Positions 26,799 through 35,700 of a stretch of 64,000 nucleotides of DNA are shown piece by piece; positions within the stretch are counted from its first letter, which is position 1, and every line of letters starts with the position of its first letter. Origin of the DNA: JAWLBM01 sp041687675 (lineage in GTDB: Bacteria; Pseudomonadota; Alphaproteobacteria; Rhizobiales; Pleomorphomonadaceae); contig JAWLBM010000021.1 of the NCBI GenBank assembly GCA_041687675.1, positions 1-64,000 of the forward strand, given 5' to 3'. A model generated the notes under the pieces. That model saw only the letters and a program-made list of their open reading frames with translations. It was not told the origin of the DNA and did no database searches. The position numbers and the translations under genes are program-made.

Positions 26799-28088
26799 GT
26801 GGCCCTCCGTCTCGACGACCGCGATCCCGACTTCGAGGCGCGATTCTCCGCCTTCCTCGCCACCAAGCGGGAGGTCTCGGAGGACGTCGACGCCCGCGTC
26901 GCGGAGATCATCGCCGACGTCCGCGCCCGCGGCGACCGGGCGCTGGTCGAGTGGACGACGCGGCTCGACCGCTTCGACGCCTCCGCCGGCGGCCTTCGCG
27001 TCACCGAGGCCGAGGTGGACGCCGCGGTCGGCGCCGTCGACGCCGCGACCCTGGAGGCGCTGGTCCTCGCCCGCGACCGGATCGAGAGCCACCACCGCCG
27101 CCAGCGTCCGTCCGACGACCGCTACACCGACGCCCTCGGGGTCGAGCTCGGCTCGCGCTGGACGGCGATCGAGGCGGTCGGCCTCTACGTGCCCGGCGGC
27201 ACGGCGAGCTATCCCTCCTCGGTGCTGATGAACGCCGTGCCGGCGAAGGTGGCGGGCGTCGACCGCCTCGCCATGGTGGTGCCGAGCCCGGAGGGCCGGC
27301 TCAACCCGCTGGTGCTCGCCGCCGCCCGGCTCGCCGGCGTCGACGAGATCTGGCGGATCGGCGGCGCCCAGGCGGTGGCCGCGCTCGCCTTCGGCACCGA
27401 GAGCGTCCGGCCGGTCGGCAAGATCGTCGGCCCCGGCAACGCCTTCGTCGCCGCCGCCAAGCGGCGGGTGTTCGGCGCCGTCGGCATCGACATGATCGCC
27501 GGCCCCTCCGAGGTGCTGGTGGTCGCCGACGGCGGCAACAACCCGGACTGGCTCGCCGCCGACCTCCTCGCCCAGGCCGAGCACGACACCGGCGCCCAGG
27601 CGATCCTGATGACCGACGACGCGGCCCTCGCCGACGCCGTGGAGGCCGCCGTGGAGCGCCAGCTCGCCCTGCTGCCGCGCGCAGCGACTGCCCGCGCCGC
27701 CTGGGAGAGCTTCGGCGCGGTGATCCTGGTGCGGGACCTTCCGGGCGCCGTGCCGCTGATCGACCGCATCGCCGCCGAGCACCTCGAGATCGCCGTCGCC
27801 GACCCCGAGCCGCTGGCCGCCCGCGTCCGCAACGCCGGCGCCATCTTCATCGGCGCCCACACGCCAGAGGTGATCGGCGACTACGTCGGCGGCTCCAACC
27901 ACGTGCTGCCGACGGCCCGCTCGGCCCGCTTCTCCTCCGGCCTCGGGGTGCTCGACTTCATGAAGCGCACCTCGATCCTCAAGGTCTCCCCCGAGGGTCT
28001 GCGCGCCCTCGGCCCGGCGGCGATCCGCCTCGCCGAGGCCGAGGGCCTCGACGCCCACGCCCGCAGCGTGGCGATCCGGATGAACTGA
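26799..28088 (+). CDS. hisD: Histidinol dehydrogenase
   Basis: HisD oxidises L-histidinol to L-histidine in two NAD-dependent steps. The GTG at 26799 is chosen for its GCAGGAG ribosome site and because it gives the family length (429 residues). Motifs include GLYVPGGTASYPSSVLMN, VGKIVGPGNAFVAAAKR, the zinc-ligand segment LLAQAEHDTGAQ and the catalytic His in AAEHLEIAV. The final part (HVLPTARSARFSSGLGVLDF) is also typical. It sits in the conserved murA-yacG block between DUF2948 and UPF0262. Confidence 0.97.
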   Translation: MALRLDDRDPDFEARFSAFLATKREVSEDVDARVAEIIADVRARGDRALVEWTTRLDRFDASAGGLRVTEAEVDAAVGAVDAATLEALVLARDRIESHHRRQRPSDDRYTDALGVELGSRWTAIEAVGLYVPGGTASYPSSVLMNAVPAKVAGVDRLAMVVPSPEGRLNPLVLAAARLAGVDEIWRIGGAQAVAALAFGTESVRPVGKIVGPGNAFVAAAKRRVFGAVGIDMIAGPSEVLVVADGGNNPDWLAADLLAQAEHDTGAQAILMTDDAALADAVEAAVERQLALLPRAATARAAWESFGAVILVRDLPGAVPLIDRIAAEHLEIAVADPEPLAARVRNAGAIFIGAHTPEVIGDYVGGSNHVLPTARSARFSSGLGVLDFMKRTSILKVSPEGLRALGPAAIRLAEAEGLDAHARSVAIRMN

Positions 28089-28243
28089 GCGGCCCGCCCC
28101 GTCCGCGGCGGCGGTTGCGCTCCGGTGGGCGACCCCGGTCCGGGGCCCTTCCGGAACGGCGGCGGGGCGGGTGACGCGGGGGGTGTTCGCGCCCGCCGGG
28201 CGCCGTGCTACTCAGGGCCACGTCCAAACGAACAGGGCAGGCG

Positions 28244-28723
28244 ATGACGAAGGCGCAACGCGGCAGGCTGGTCTCCGTCGAACTCGACGACGCCTCGATC
28301 GGCCGGTCGACGCCGGACGTCGACCACGAGCGCCAGGTCGCCATCTACGACCTCGTGGAGGAGAACCTGTTCGAGCCGGTCGGCCGCGGGCCGGGCGACT
28401 ACGCCCTGAGGCTGTCGATGGTCGACCGCAAGCTGGTGCTCGAGGTGTCGACGCCCGCCGGCGAGCCGGTGGTCACCCACATCCTGTCGCTGACGCCGTT
28501 CCGCCGGGTGGTGAAGGACTACTTCCTGATCTGCGACAGCTACTACAAGGCCATCCGCACGGCGAGCCCGGCGCAGATCGAGGCGATCGACATGGGCCGG
28601 CGGGGCCTCCACAACGAAGGCTCGCGGCTGCTGGAGGAGCGGCTCGACGGCAAGATCGTCCTCGACCACGACACCGCGCGGCGCCTCTTCACCCTCGTCA
28701 GCGTCCTCTACTGGAAAGGCTGA
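28244..28723 (+). CDS. UPF0262 family protein
   Basis: The ATG at 28244 gives 159 residues, the usual UPF0262 length; the frame is open upstream without a good ribosome site. Typical features are RLVSVELDDASIGRSTPDVD near the start and THILSLTPFRRVVKDYFLIC in the middle. UPF0262 is confined to alphaproteobacteria and has no established function. Its place between hisD and the phosphatase gene matches its usual neighbourhood. Confidence 0.92.
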   Translation: MTKAQRGRLVSVELDDASIGRSTPDVDHERQVAIYDLVEENLFEPVGRGPGDYALRLSMVDRKLVLEVSTPAGEPVVTHILSLTPFRRVVKDYFLICDSYYKAIRTASPAQIEAIDMGRRGLHNEGSRLLEERLDGKIVLDHDTARRLFTLVSVLYWKG

Positions 28724-28728
28724 CGCCG

Positions 28729-29181
28729 GTGAGCGAGGCGACCCGCCCCCGCGCCGTCCTGTTCGCCTGCTCCTACAATGCGGTGCGCTCGCCGATGGCC
28801 GCGGCGATCGCGCGGCACCTGTTCCCCGGCCAGATCTACGTGCGCTCCGCCGGCGTGCGCCGCGGCGAGCCGGACCCCTTCGCCGTGGCGGTGATGGACG
28901 AGATCGGGCTCGACATCCGCGGCCACCAGCCGCGCACCTTCGAGGACCTCGAGGATTCCGGCTTCGACCTCGTCGTCTCGCTGGCGCCGGAGGCGCACCA
29001 CAAGGCGCTGGAGATGACCCGATACTATTCCCTCGACGCCGAATACTGGCCGACGCCGGATCCGACGCTCACCACCGGCTCGCGCGACCAGATCCTCGCC
29101 GCCTACCGCGCCGTCCGCGACGGCCTCGAGAAGCGGATCAAACAGCGGCTCGGCTGGCAGCCGGGGCTCGCCCGGGAGTGA
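28729..29181 (+). CDS. Low-molecular-weight protein tyrosine phosphatase-fold protein
   Basis: The GTG at 28729, five bases after the previous stop, gives 150 residues. The P-loop LFACSYNAVRSPMA has the C-x5-R-S signature (Cys14, Arg20) shared by LMW phosphotyrosine phosphatases and ArsC-type arsenate reductases. The Asn in the loop (CSYNAVRS) is common to both groups. The DPTLTTG segment near residue 108 could supply the general-acid Asp. Whether it is a phosphatase or arsenate reductase is unresolved; the resolving cysteines of thioredoxin-type ArsC are not evident. Confidence 0.88.
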   Translation: MSEATRPRAVLFACSYNAVRSPMAAAIARHLFPGQIYVRSAGVRRGEPDPFAVAVMDEIGLDIRGHQPRTFEDLEDSGFDLVVSLAPEAHHKALEMTRYYSLDAEYWPTPDPTLTTGSRDQILAAYRAVRDGLEKRIKQRLGWQPGLARE

Positions 29182-29332
29182 CGGGAACCCGCCCGCCGGG
29201 TTTGCCTTTTCCACGTCATGAGGACTATAAGGTCGGCCGAACCTTCACGCGTGCATCCCGCCGCTCCGTGCGCCGCCAAAGCCCGGCGCGCCGCGGGGCG
29301 GGTCGGACCCATCGACCGGAACCGGAAACCGC

Positions 29333-29551
29333 ATGACCAAAGAAGAAGTCCTGGAATTCCCGGGCGTCGTCACCGAGCTGCTGCCCAACGCCACCTTCCG
29401 GGTGAAGCTGGAGAACGAGCACGAGATCATCGCCCACACCGCCGGCCGGATGCGCAAGAACCGCATCCGCGTTCTCGCCGGCGACAAGGTGCTGGTGGAG
29501 ATGACGCCCTACGACCTCACCAAGGGCCGCATCACCTATCGCTTCAAGTGA
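29333..29551 (+). CDS. infA: Translation initiation factor IF-1
   Basis: The 72-residue protein is the expected size for IF-1, an OB-fold protein that occupies the ribosomal A site during initiation. It reads MTKEEVLEFPGVVTELLPNA, then HTAGRMRKNRIRVLAGDKV and LTKGRITYRFK, all strongly conserved. It has its own upstream region of 150 bases and is followed by maf 32 bases later. Confidence 0.98.
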   Translation: MTKEEVLEFPGVVTELLPNATFRVKLENEHEIIAHTAGRMRKNRIRVLAGDKVLVEMTPYDLTKGRITYRFK

Positions 29552-29583
29552 CGGCCGAGCCGTCGCCGGTCCGGACCCGCCCC

Positions 29584-30213
29584 ATGGCCGACCGCCCGAA
29601 GTTCGTTCTCGCCTCCGGATCGCCGCGGCGGCTGGCGCTGCTGGCGCAGGTCGGGATCGCGCCCGACCGCCTGTTCCCCGCCGAGATCGACGAGAGCCCC
29701 GGCGCGCGGGAGCTGCCGCGCACGCTCGCCCGGCGCCTCGCCCGCACCAAGGCGGAGGTGGCCGCCACGCGCCTCTCCGCGGTGCCGGATGCCGAGCCGG
29801 CCATCGTCCTCGCCGCCGACACGGTGGTGGCCGTCGGCCGGCGCATCCTGCCGAAGGCCGAGACCTTCGCCGAGGCCGAGGCGGCGATCGCGCTGCTCTC
29901 CGGGCGCAGCCACCGGGTGTTCACCGCGGTGTCGCTGATCGCCGAAAGCGGCGCCGCGCGCGAGCGGATCGTCGAGACCCGCGTGCGCTTCCGCCGCCTG
30001 TCCGGCGCCGACATGGACGCCTACCTCGCCAGCGGCGAGTGGGAGGGCAAGGCCGGCGGCTACGCCATCCAGGGCATCGCCGGCGGCTTCGTGGTGCAGC
30101 TGGTCGGCTCCTACAGCGCGGTGGTTGGCCTTCCGATCGCCGAGACGCTCGCCTTGCTCGAGGGCGCCGGCTACCCGATCCGTGAGGGCTGGTCCCGGGG
30201 AGCGGGCGCATGA
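29584..30213 (+). CDS. maf: Maf family nucleoside triphosphate pyrophosphatase
   Basis: Maf proteins hydrolyse non-canonical or canonical NTPs (dTTP/UTP type or m7GTP type) to monophosphates. The ATG at 29584 gives 209 residues. Diagnostic motifs are FVLASGSPRRLALLAQVG (N-terminal S-x-S-P-R-R), VLAADTVVAVGRRILPKAE, and GKAGGYAIQGIAGGFV with SYSAVVGLP. It lies between infA and yacG, the normal alphaproteobacterial order, and overlaps yacG by four bases. Confidence 0.95.
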   Translation: MADRPKFVLASGSPRRLALLAQVGIAPDRLFPAEIDESPGARELPRTLARRLARTKAEVAATRLSAVPDAEPAIVLAADTVVAVGRRILPKAETFAEAEAAIALLSGRSHRVFTAVSLIAESGAARERIVETRVRFRRLSGADMDAYLASGEWEGKAGGYAIQGIAGGFVVQLVGSYSAVVGLPIAETLALLEGAGYPIREGWSRGAGA

Positions 30214-30422
30214 GCGGCAAGACCGGTGACGGTGAGGCCGGCGGCGCCGCGCCGCGCGGCGGCCGCTGCCCGGTGTGCGACAAGCCGAGCGATCCGGCGA
30301 CCCGCCCCTTCTGCTCCAAGCGCTGCGCCGACGTCGACCTCAACCGCTGGCTCACCGGCCGATACGGCATACCCGTCGTCGAGGACGACGACCTGCCGGA
30401 CGACGAGGGCGAGGAGCGCTGA
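30210..30422 (+). CDS. yacG: DNA gyrase inhibitor YacG, zinc-binding
   Basis: The 70-residue protein carries the four-Cys zinc site CPVC...FCSKRC followed by ADVDLNRWLTGRYGIP, diagnostic of YacG, which binds GyrB and inhibits gyrase. The acidic tail (VVEDDDLPDDEGEE) is usual. It starts inside the maf stop codon (ATGA), so the pair is translationally coupled. It is the last gene before tRNA-Phe. Confidence 0.95.
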   Translation: MSGKTGDGEAGGAAPRGGRCPVCDKPSDPATRPFCSKRCADVDLNRWLTGRYGIPVVEDDDLPDDEGEER

Positions 30423-30454
30423 CGGGCGGGACCGGGGCGCCCCGCCCCGGGATG

Positions 30455-30680
30455 GACGACCTCGCCCGGATGACCGCACCTCCCTTCGCGATGGGCGCGC
30501 CCCCGCAGCGGGTGCCCGCAGGGCCGGGGCGGACGACCTCGCCCCGCCCGCCGCACCTCCCTTCCGGCTTGGGCGCCCCCCGCATCGGGAGCGCGCAGGG
30601 TGTACGACCTCGCCCCGTTCGCCGCACGTCCCTTCGCCGTGGGCGCGCCTCGCGCCGGGTGCGTGCCGGCGGTGAGGCGG
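30455..30680. repeat. Three degenerate tandem repeats of about 75 bp
   Basis: Three imperfect copies start at about 30455, 30532 and 30604 (periods 77 and 72). Each begins (G/T)ACGACCTCGCCC, continues GCCGCAC(C/G)TCCCTTC, and then has a GGGCGC block and a G/C-rich end. They fill the 430-base gap between yacG and tRNA-Phe, which otherwise holds no gene. Period drift and internal changes argue against CRISPR. They could be a dispersed intergenic repeat family of this genome. Confidence 0.6.
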
Positions 30681-30851
30681 GCGACTGCCTCCCGGCGGGC
30701 CGAAGCCGCTGTTTCCACAACCAATTTTGCCGACGCCGGGATCTCCCCGGTTTTCTCGCGATCCCCCGCCAAGGCACTGGACAGCCGCCGCCGCACTCTC
30801 TATAAGCCCCGTCGACGCCCGCGGGACCACCAACACCCGCCGGAAAACGGC

Positions 30852-30927
30852 GCCCAGGTAGCTCAGTTGGTAGAGCATGCGACTGAAAATCGCAGTGTCG
30901 GTGGTTCGATTCCGCCCCTGGGCACCA
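30852..30927 (+). tRNA. tRNA-Phe (GAA), with encoded CCA
   Basis: The cloverleaf is complete. Acceptor GCCCAGG pairs with CCTGGGC, the D-arm is GCTC-AGTTGGTA-GAGC, the anticodon stem TGCGA/TCGCA encloses CTGAAAA with anticodon GAA, and the T-arm is GGTGG-TTCGATT-CCGCC. Discriminator A is followed by a genomically encoded CCA. A tyrosine recombinase gene lies 166 bases downstream, so the gene's 3' end is the likely integration site. Confidence 0.98.
30903..30927 (+). other. Predicted attachment core at the 3' end of tRNA-Phe
   Basis: P4-type integrases usually recombine in the T-arm and acceptor end of a tRNA gene, regenerating its 3' end. The integrase at 31093 reads away from tRNA-Phe, the standard arrangement for such an attL. 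A second copy of the 3' end of the tRNA, expected at the far boundary, was not found within the window, so the element probably extends beyond 64 kb or the far end has decayed. Confidence 0.5.
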
Positions 30928-30943
30928 TTCCCCCCTCCGAAGA

Positions 30944-31090
30944 CATCCGACAACGTCCGAAGAGCCCCGGTTTTCCGCGGTTCTTGCCGGGGTGATGTCC
31001 GACCGGATCCGACCAAATCCGGTGGTATCCGACGCGGCTGGGGGTATAATTGGGGGTATCGTGGCCATACCCCCAGGCGGGATACCCCCA
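30944..31090. promoter_or_regulatory. Integrase upstream region with TCCGAC and GGGGGTAT repeats
   Basis: TCCGAC/TCCGAA hexamers recur at least five times between 30947 and 31032. Closer to the gene, GGGGGTAT occurs directly twice (31040, 31052) and inverted twice as ATACCCCC (31067, 31082), the last ending just before the integrase ATG. Repeats in this position commonly are recombinase arm-binding sites or the integrase's autoregulatory operator. Function is inferred from position and symmetry only. Confidence 0.5.
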
Positions 31091-31092
31091 GA

Positions 31093-32280
31093 ATGCCTCT
31101 CAGCGACGCCCAGATCCGCAACAGCAAGCCCGCCGACAAGCCCTACAAGCTCACCGATGGCGGGGGTCTGTTCCTGCTGGTGAACCCTGGCGGGAGCCGC
31201 CTGTGGAGGTGGAAGTACCGCTACGGCGGCAAGGAGAAGCTCCTCGCCCTCGGCGCCTATCCGGCGGTCCCGCTGGTGAAGGCGCGCCAGAAGCGGGATG
31301 CCGCCCGCGCCCTTGTCGCAGACGGGATCGACCCGTCGGAGCAGAAGCGGCGAGAGGAGCAGGAGATCCGGGCGTCGGCCACGAGCACCTTCCGGGCGAT
31401 CGCCGAGGAGTACCTCGAAAAGCTCCGGCGCGAGGAGCGGGCCGCGGCGACGCTCGAGAAGGTCGGATGGCTGCTCGAGTTTGCGTATGGCCGTCTCGGC
31501 GACCGGCCGATCACCGAGATCTCGGCTGCCGACGTGCTCGAAGTGCTCCGCTCGGTCGAGGCGAGGGGCACCCACGAGACGGCGAGGCGGCTGAGGTCGA
31601 CGATCGGCTCGGTGTTCCGCTACGCGATCGCGACCGCCCGGGCGGAGAACGACCCCACCTTCGCCCTTCGTGGCGCGCTGATCAACGTGAAGGTTCGCCA
31701 TCGCCCGGCCGTCACTGACCCCGGCGAGCTGGCGGCGCTGCTGAGGGCGGTCGACGGCTTTTCGGGCCAGCCGGCAACCAGGGGCGCGCTGCGGCTTCTC
31801 CCCATCCTTTTCCCGCGGCCGGGCGAACTCAGGGCGGCGGAGTGGCGCGAGTTCGACCTCGACCGCGCGATCTGGACCATCCCTGCGTCGCGAACGAAGA
31901 TGCGCCGGCCCCACCGGGTGCCACTTCCCCGGCAGGCCGTCGCGATACTTCAGGACCTGAAGCCGGTCACCGGCTTTGGCCCGCTCGTCTTTCCGGGCAC
32001 GCGGACCGCGACCCGCCCGATCTCCGACAACACCCTCAACGCCGCTTTGCGCCGCCTCGGCTACGCCAAGGACGAAGTCACCGCCCACGGCTTCCGCGCA
32101 ACGGCCTCGACCCTCCTGAACGAGAGCGGCAAGTGGAACCCCGACGCGATCGAGCGGCAGCTGGCCCATGTCGAAGAGAACGACGTGCGCCGGGCCTATG
32201 CGAGGGGCGAGCATTGGGACGAGCGGGTCGAGATGATGCAGTGGTGGGCGGACCGGCTGGATGAGCTTCGCGGGTCGTAG
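31093..32280 (+). CDS. P4-type tyrosine recombinase (integrase)
   Basis: The ATG at 31093 starts MPLSDAQIRNSKPADKPYKL, the DUF4102 N-terminal arm-binding domain typical of P4 integrases (395 residues). The catalytic domain holds the Arg of FPRPGELRAAEW (about 242), the His-x-x-Arg of AHGFRATAST (about 333-336), the His of LAHVEEN (about 359) and the Tyr nucleophile in RRAYARG (about 369). All active-site residues are present, so it should be functional. It marks the left edge of an integrated element at tRNA-Phe. Confidence 0.95.
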   Translation: MPLSDAQIRNSKPADKPYKLTDGGGLFLLVNPGGSRLWRWKYRYGGKEKLLALGAYPAVPLVKARQKRDAARALVADGIDPSEQKRREEQEIRASATSTFRAIAEEYLEKLRREERAAATLEKVGWLLEFAYGRLGDRPITEISAADVLEVLRSVEARGTHETARRLRSTIGSVFRYAIATARAENDPTFALRGALINVKVRHRPAVTDPGELAALLRAVDGFSGQPATRGALRLLPILFPRPGELRAAEWREFDLDRAIWTIPASRTKMRRPHRVPLPRQAVAILQDLKPVTGFGPLVFPGTRTATRPISDNTLNAALRRLGYAKDEVTAHGFRATASTLLNESGKWNPDAIERQLAHVEENDVRRAYARGEHWDERVEMMQWWADRLDELRGS

Positions 32281-32364
32281 GCGATCCCTGGGGCACATCT
32301 CTGCCGGCCGCGGCGAGGGAAGAATTTCTTCGTCCGCACCGTCCGCACCGGCTTCGGCCGCTGT

Positions 32365-32673
32365 TCAGTCCGCCGGCACCTTCAGCGCAGACCTCATGGT
32401 CGGCGGAACCGGCTCGCGCAGGCGCCACCGCACCGTGATCGGGTTGTCCCCCTCCCAGGAGACGAAGTCCACCTCGCCGCAGTAGATGAACGGCGTAATA
32501 GTGGCGCCGGCCCGCTTGGTTGGCCGGACCAGAAGATGGACGTGCAGCCCGAGCGCCCGGTGGTTCTGGATGCGCTCACCGTCCCGCGACGCGCGTGTGG
32601 TGCGGTTCTGGCTCTGCCATTCGAACAGCTCCGGCGACAGGAACCGGTCGGCGTAGCGGTGCTCCGCGTTCAT
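32365..32673 (-). pseudogene. DUF3427-domain remnant (C-terminal fragment)
   Basis: About 100 residues ending at 32365 read HRYADRFLSPELFEWQSQNR, then VHLLVRPTKRAG and YCGEVDFVSWEGDNPITVRW. This matches the C-terminal DUF3427 domain normally fused to a large DEAD/DEAH helicase with a PLD-like nuclease. Upstream of the ATG at 32673 coding character disappears into the antisense of the next gene's leader, so the helicase part has been lost. It is probably a relic of an earlier defence or repair gene on this element. Confidence 0.6.
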
Positions 32674-32759
32674 GTCGCCCTTCGTTGCGGAGGCGACCTG
32701 CGCAACCTCGCAAAGAGTTCTCGGTCCCTTACACCAATCAGTAGCAAATTCCACACATA

Positions 32760-35700
32760 GTGGATCTACTATTCGATTGGCCGCTTGGGAGAGAAATGGT
32801 GACCGTGCACGCGTGGCGGGAACGATCGCCAAGAGAAGGATGGGATTGCCGCTACACCGTTATCGGTGGGAAACGCCGCGGTGCGGCTCCGTTTGATGAC
32901 GAAGTGACCCGGTTCGTCCAGCAGGCATTTGTCGCTGTCCCGTCAAAACTGATGCCCTCATCTGAGAAGGCGGAGGCATTTGCTCGCCTTTGCATGCGCC
33001 TACTCCAGCGGGGTCGTATGCCCCCGGTGTCACCCAGGCTAGGCGACGCATTGACGTCGATCGTCGGCGACCCCGACCCGGCGACCGCCCAAGATCTGCT
33101 GCTCCAGGCGTCTATGAAATGGACCCTAGATCCGAGCATACCGCTCGATCCGACCTTCGAGAGGCCGTTTTGGGAACATCTGGCCGCGCGACCGGAACTT
33201 GCGCGCTGGGTGACGCCACAGGCGTCACTTGAGGCGCTCGCGCGCGTAAATCCTGGCGGCGGCGCAGACCGATGGGCGGACTTCCTTCTCGCCCACCCTT
33301 TGGTGCTGACCGCAACTGTGATCGAAATCGACGGCGCGCAACATCGGCGCGCTGCAGGCGTCGATAAAGAGCGCGATCACCTTCTCCGGTGCGCGGAAGT
33401 TGCTGTTCGGCGCCAACCAGGCCAGGGGTGGTACGGCCTCTTCGATGATGAGCCTTTCGCGTCGCTGCTGGGCGCAAAGCCAGCGCCCCAGGCGGAAGCT
33501 AGACGCCGCGCAGCGCTCGCGCCCGCAATTGCGCATCGCTTCGCATACGCTTTGCTCGAAGGGCTTCGGCTGGGCCGGCTAAACGCCGGATCGCCTTGGG
33601 TCGTCGAACTCGAGGACCCTCTCGACATACTCGACCCATGCGCTGGACCCGCCCTCGACCTACTCGCTTCTGTGGACGAGCTTTATGGGTTCGAGGTCAT
33701 GCCGCGCCGGGTCACCATCAATGGGCGGCGGTGGCAACTCGAAGGAGGTCGCTTTGAGGCCACCTCCGACCCAGATGCGGCGCCGGCGACGCTGCGGATC
33801 ATCCTTGACCCCGATCGACCGCCTCACGCAGCTCTTCCAGTGCAAGACGGCCAGACTATCGTCATCCGTCATGCCTTCTTGCCTGTGGACCTCCCCTTCG
33901 AGATCGAACTCGGGAAGCGATACCCGTGGGCCCGAAACCCGGGACCAGAGGTACTGGGTCGTTTGGCCACGGACCTCTTCGGCGTGAACAACCTCCGCCT
34001 AGGTCAAGCGGACGCCATGGCGAAGGCGCTGACCGGGCGCGACGCGCTGGCGCTGATGCCCACGGGGGGCGGCAAGAGCCTCGTCTATCAACTGGTCGGG
34101 CTACTCTCGCCCGGACTGACGATCGTCGTCGCGCCGATTGTCGCTCTGATCGACGATCAGAACCGACGACTGCGCGACCAGGGGATTGATCGCGTTCTCG
34201 GGCTGCACGGCGCGCTTAAAACACCTGTGGAACAGCAGCAGATTGTCGCAGACGTTGTACATCGTGGGGCACTTTTTGCGTTCGTGACGCCCGAGCGGCT
34301 GCAAATCGAGCGATTTCGTCGCGCGTTGAGCGCCGCCGCTCAGCAGCGTCTCATTGGGCTCGCTGTAGTGGACGAGGCGCATTGCGTCTCCGAATGGGGC
34401 CACGACTTCCGCACCGCGTATTTGCGCCTGGGTCGGACGCTTCGTTCACTATGCGAAGACACTGGCGGCGTTCGGCCGCCTTTATTAGCCATGACCGGTA
34501 CCGCATCGCCCGCTGTGCAGCGCGATATCTGTCGCGATCTGGAGATCGGCGAAGCTGACATACTCAGGTCGGCCCAGTTCGACCGTCCGAATCTTCGGTA
34601 TCGGGTATGTCGGCGCCTCTTTGGCGACAAGAAAGCTCTGGCGGACGAAATTCAGGCTTGCGGAGCATTGCCCGCCGAAGGCCCCGCTGCGCCGAGACCG
34701 GGCCTAGTCTTCAATCAAAGTGTAAATGGCCAAAGCGGACTTCTCGCTCTCCGCGAACTGACTGCCCATGCACTGGGCATCACAACCGGCGCGGTCGAGA
34801 TTTACTGCGGGGAACCGCCTGATGAATTTGGGGTCTCAAAAAGGGAGTGGGATAGAAAAAAAGCGGAGGCTGCAGAGCGTTTCATGCTGGGTCAGACCAA
34901 CGTCATGGTGGCCACGAAGGCTTTCGGAATGGGAGTCGATAAGAATGATATCCGCTGGACGGTACATGCAGGCATGCCGGGATCGATTGAGGCTTTCGCG
35001 CAGGAGGCTGGGCGCGCCGGCCGTGACGGCAGTGAAGCTATGTGTGTCCTTGTAGCAACACTTCCTCCCGCGCCGCTGGTGACGAACCCGGAACAGCTAT
35101 TAGCTAAAGTTAAGAAGTCCGATTTGAACATACTGGACTACTTTCTTCAGCGCGCGTTTGCAGGTGAGGACGTTGAGCTGTCAACTTCTAAAGCCGTACT
35201 TGACGAGCTAAATCAGATTGCCCCCACAGGTGCAGTTCGTATTCCAAGGTCCGTGGTTCTACGTCAGACTGGCACCAAGGGCGACGAAAAAAGCCGTGAA
35301 AAGGCGCTGTATCGGCTCATGCTGCTAGGCGCCGTCGGCGACTACACCGTCGACTTTGGTGGAAACGTCTTCGAGGTCCAACTCGCACAACCATCGACGC
35401 AGGAGCTGGATCAAGCCCTACTGAAAGAAGTACAACGTCTTGATCCTGGAAACTCGCGTCACCTGCGGGACCTGATTAGGCAGGCGCCTGACGATATTTC
35501 CGATAGGACAGAGCATCATCTCGCGATTGTCATCAACATGGTCTATCGCCGGATACGTCCGGCCCGCGTTCGTGCGCTCTTCAACATGTATCGGATGGTT
35601 GCCGAAGACCTGTCGGAAGGCGAGTTTCGGCAACGCCTCAATGACTATCTCGGCGCCGGACCGTTGGCGGCGGCGCTTGCAACGCATGTACTCGATCGCC

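Noticed and set aside
30455..30680. Possible CRISPR array of three repeats
   Set aside because: The period varies, whole units including the middle are similar, and there are no distinct spacers or cas genes.
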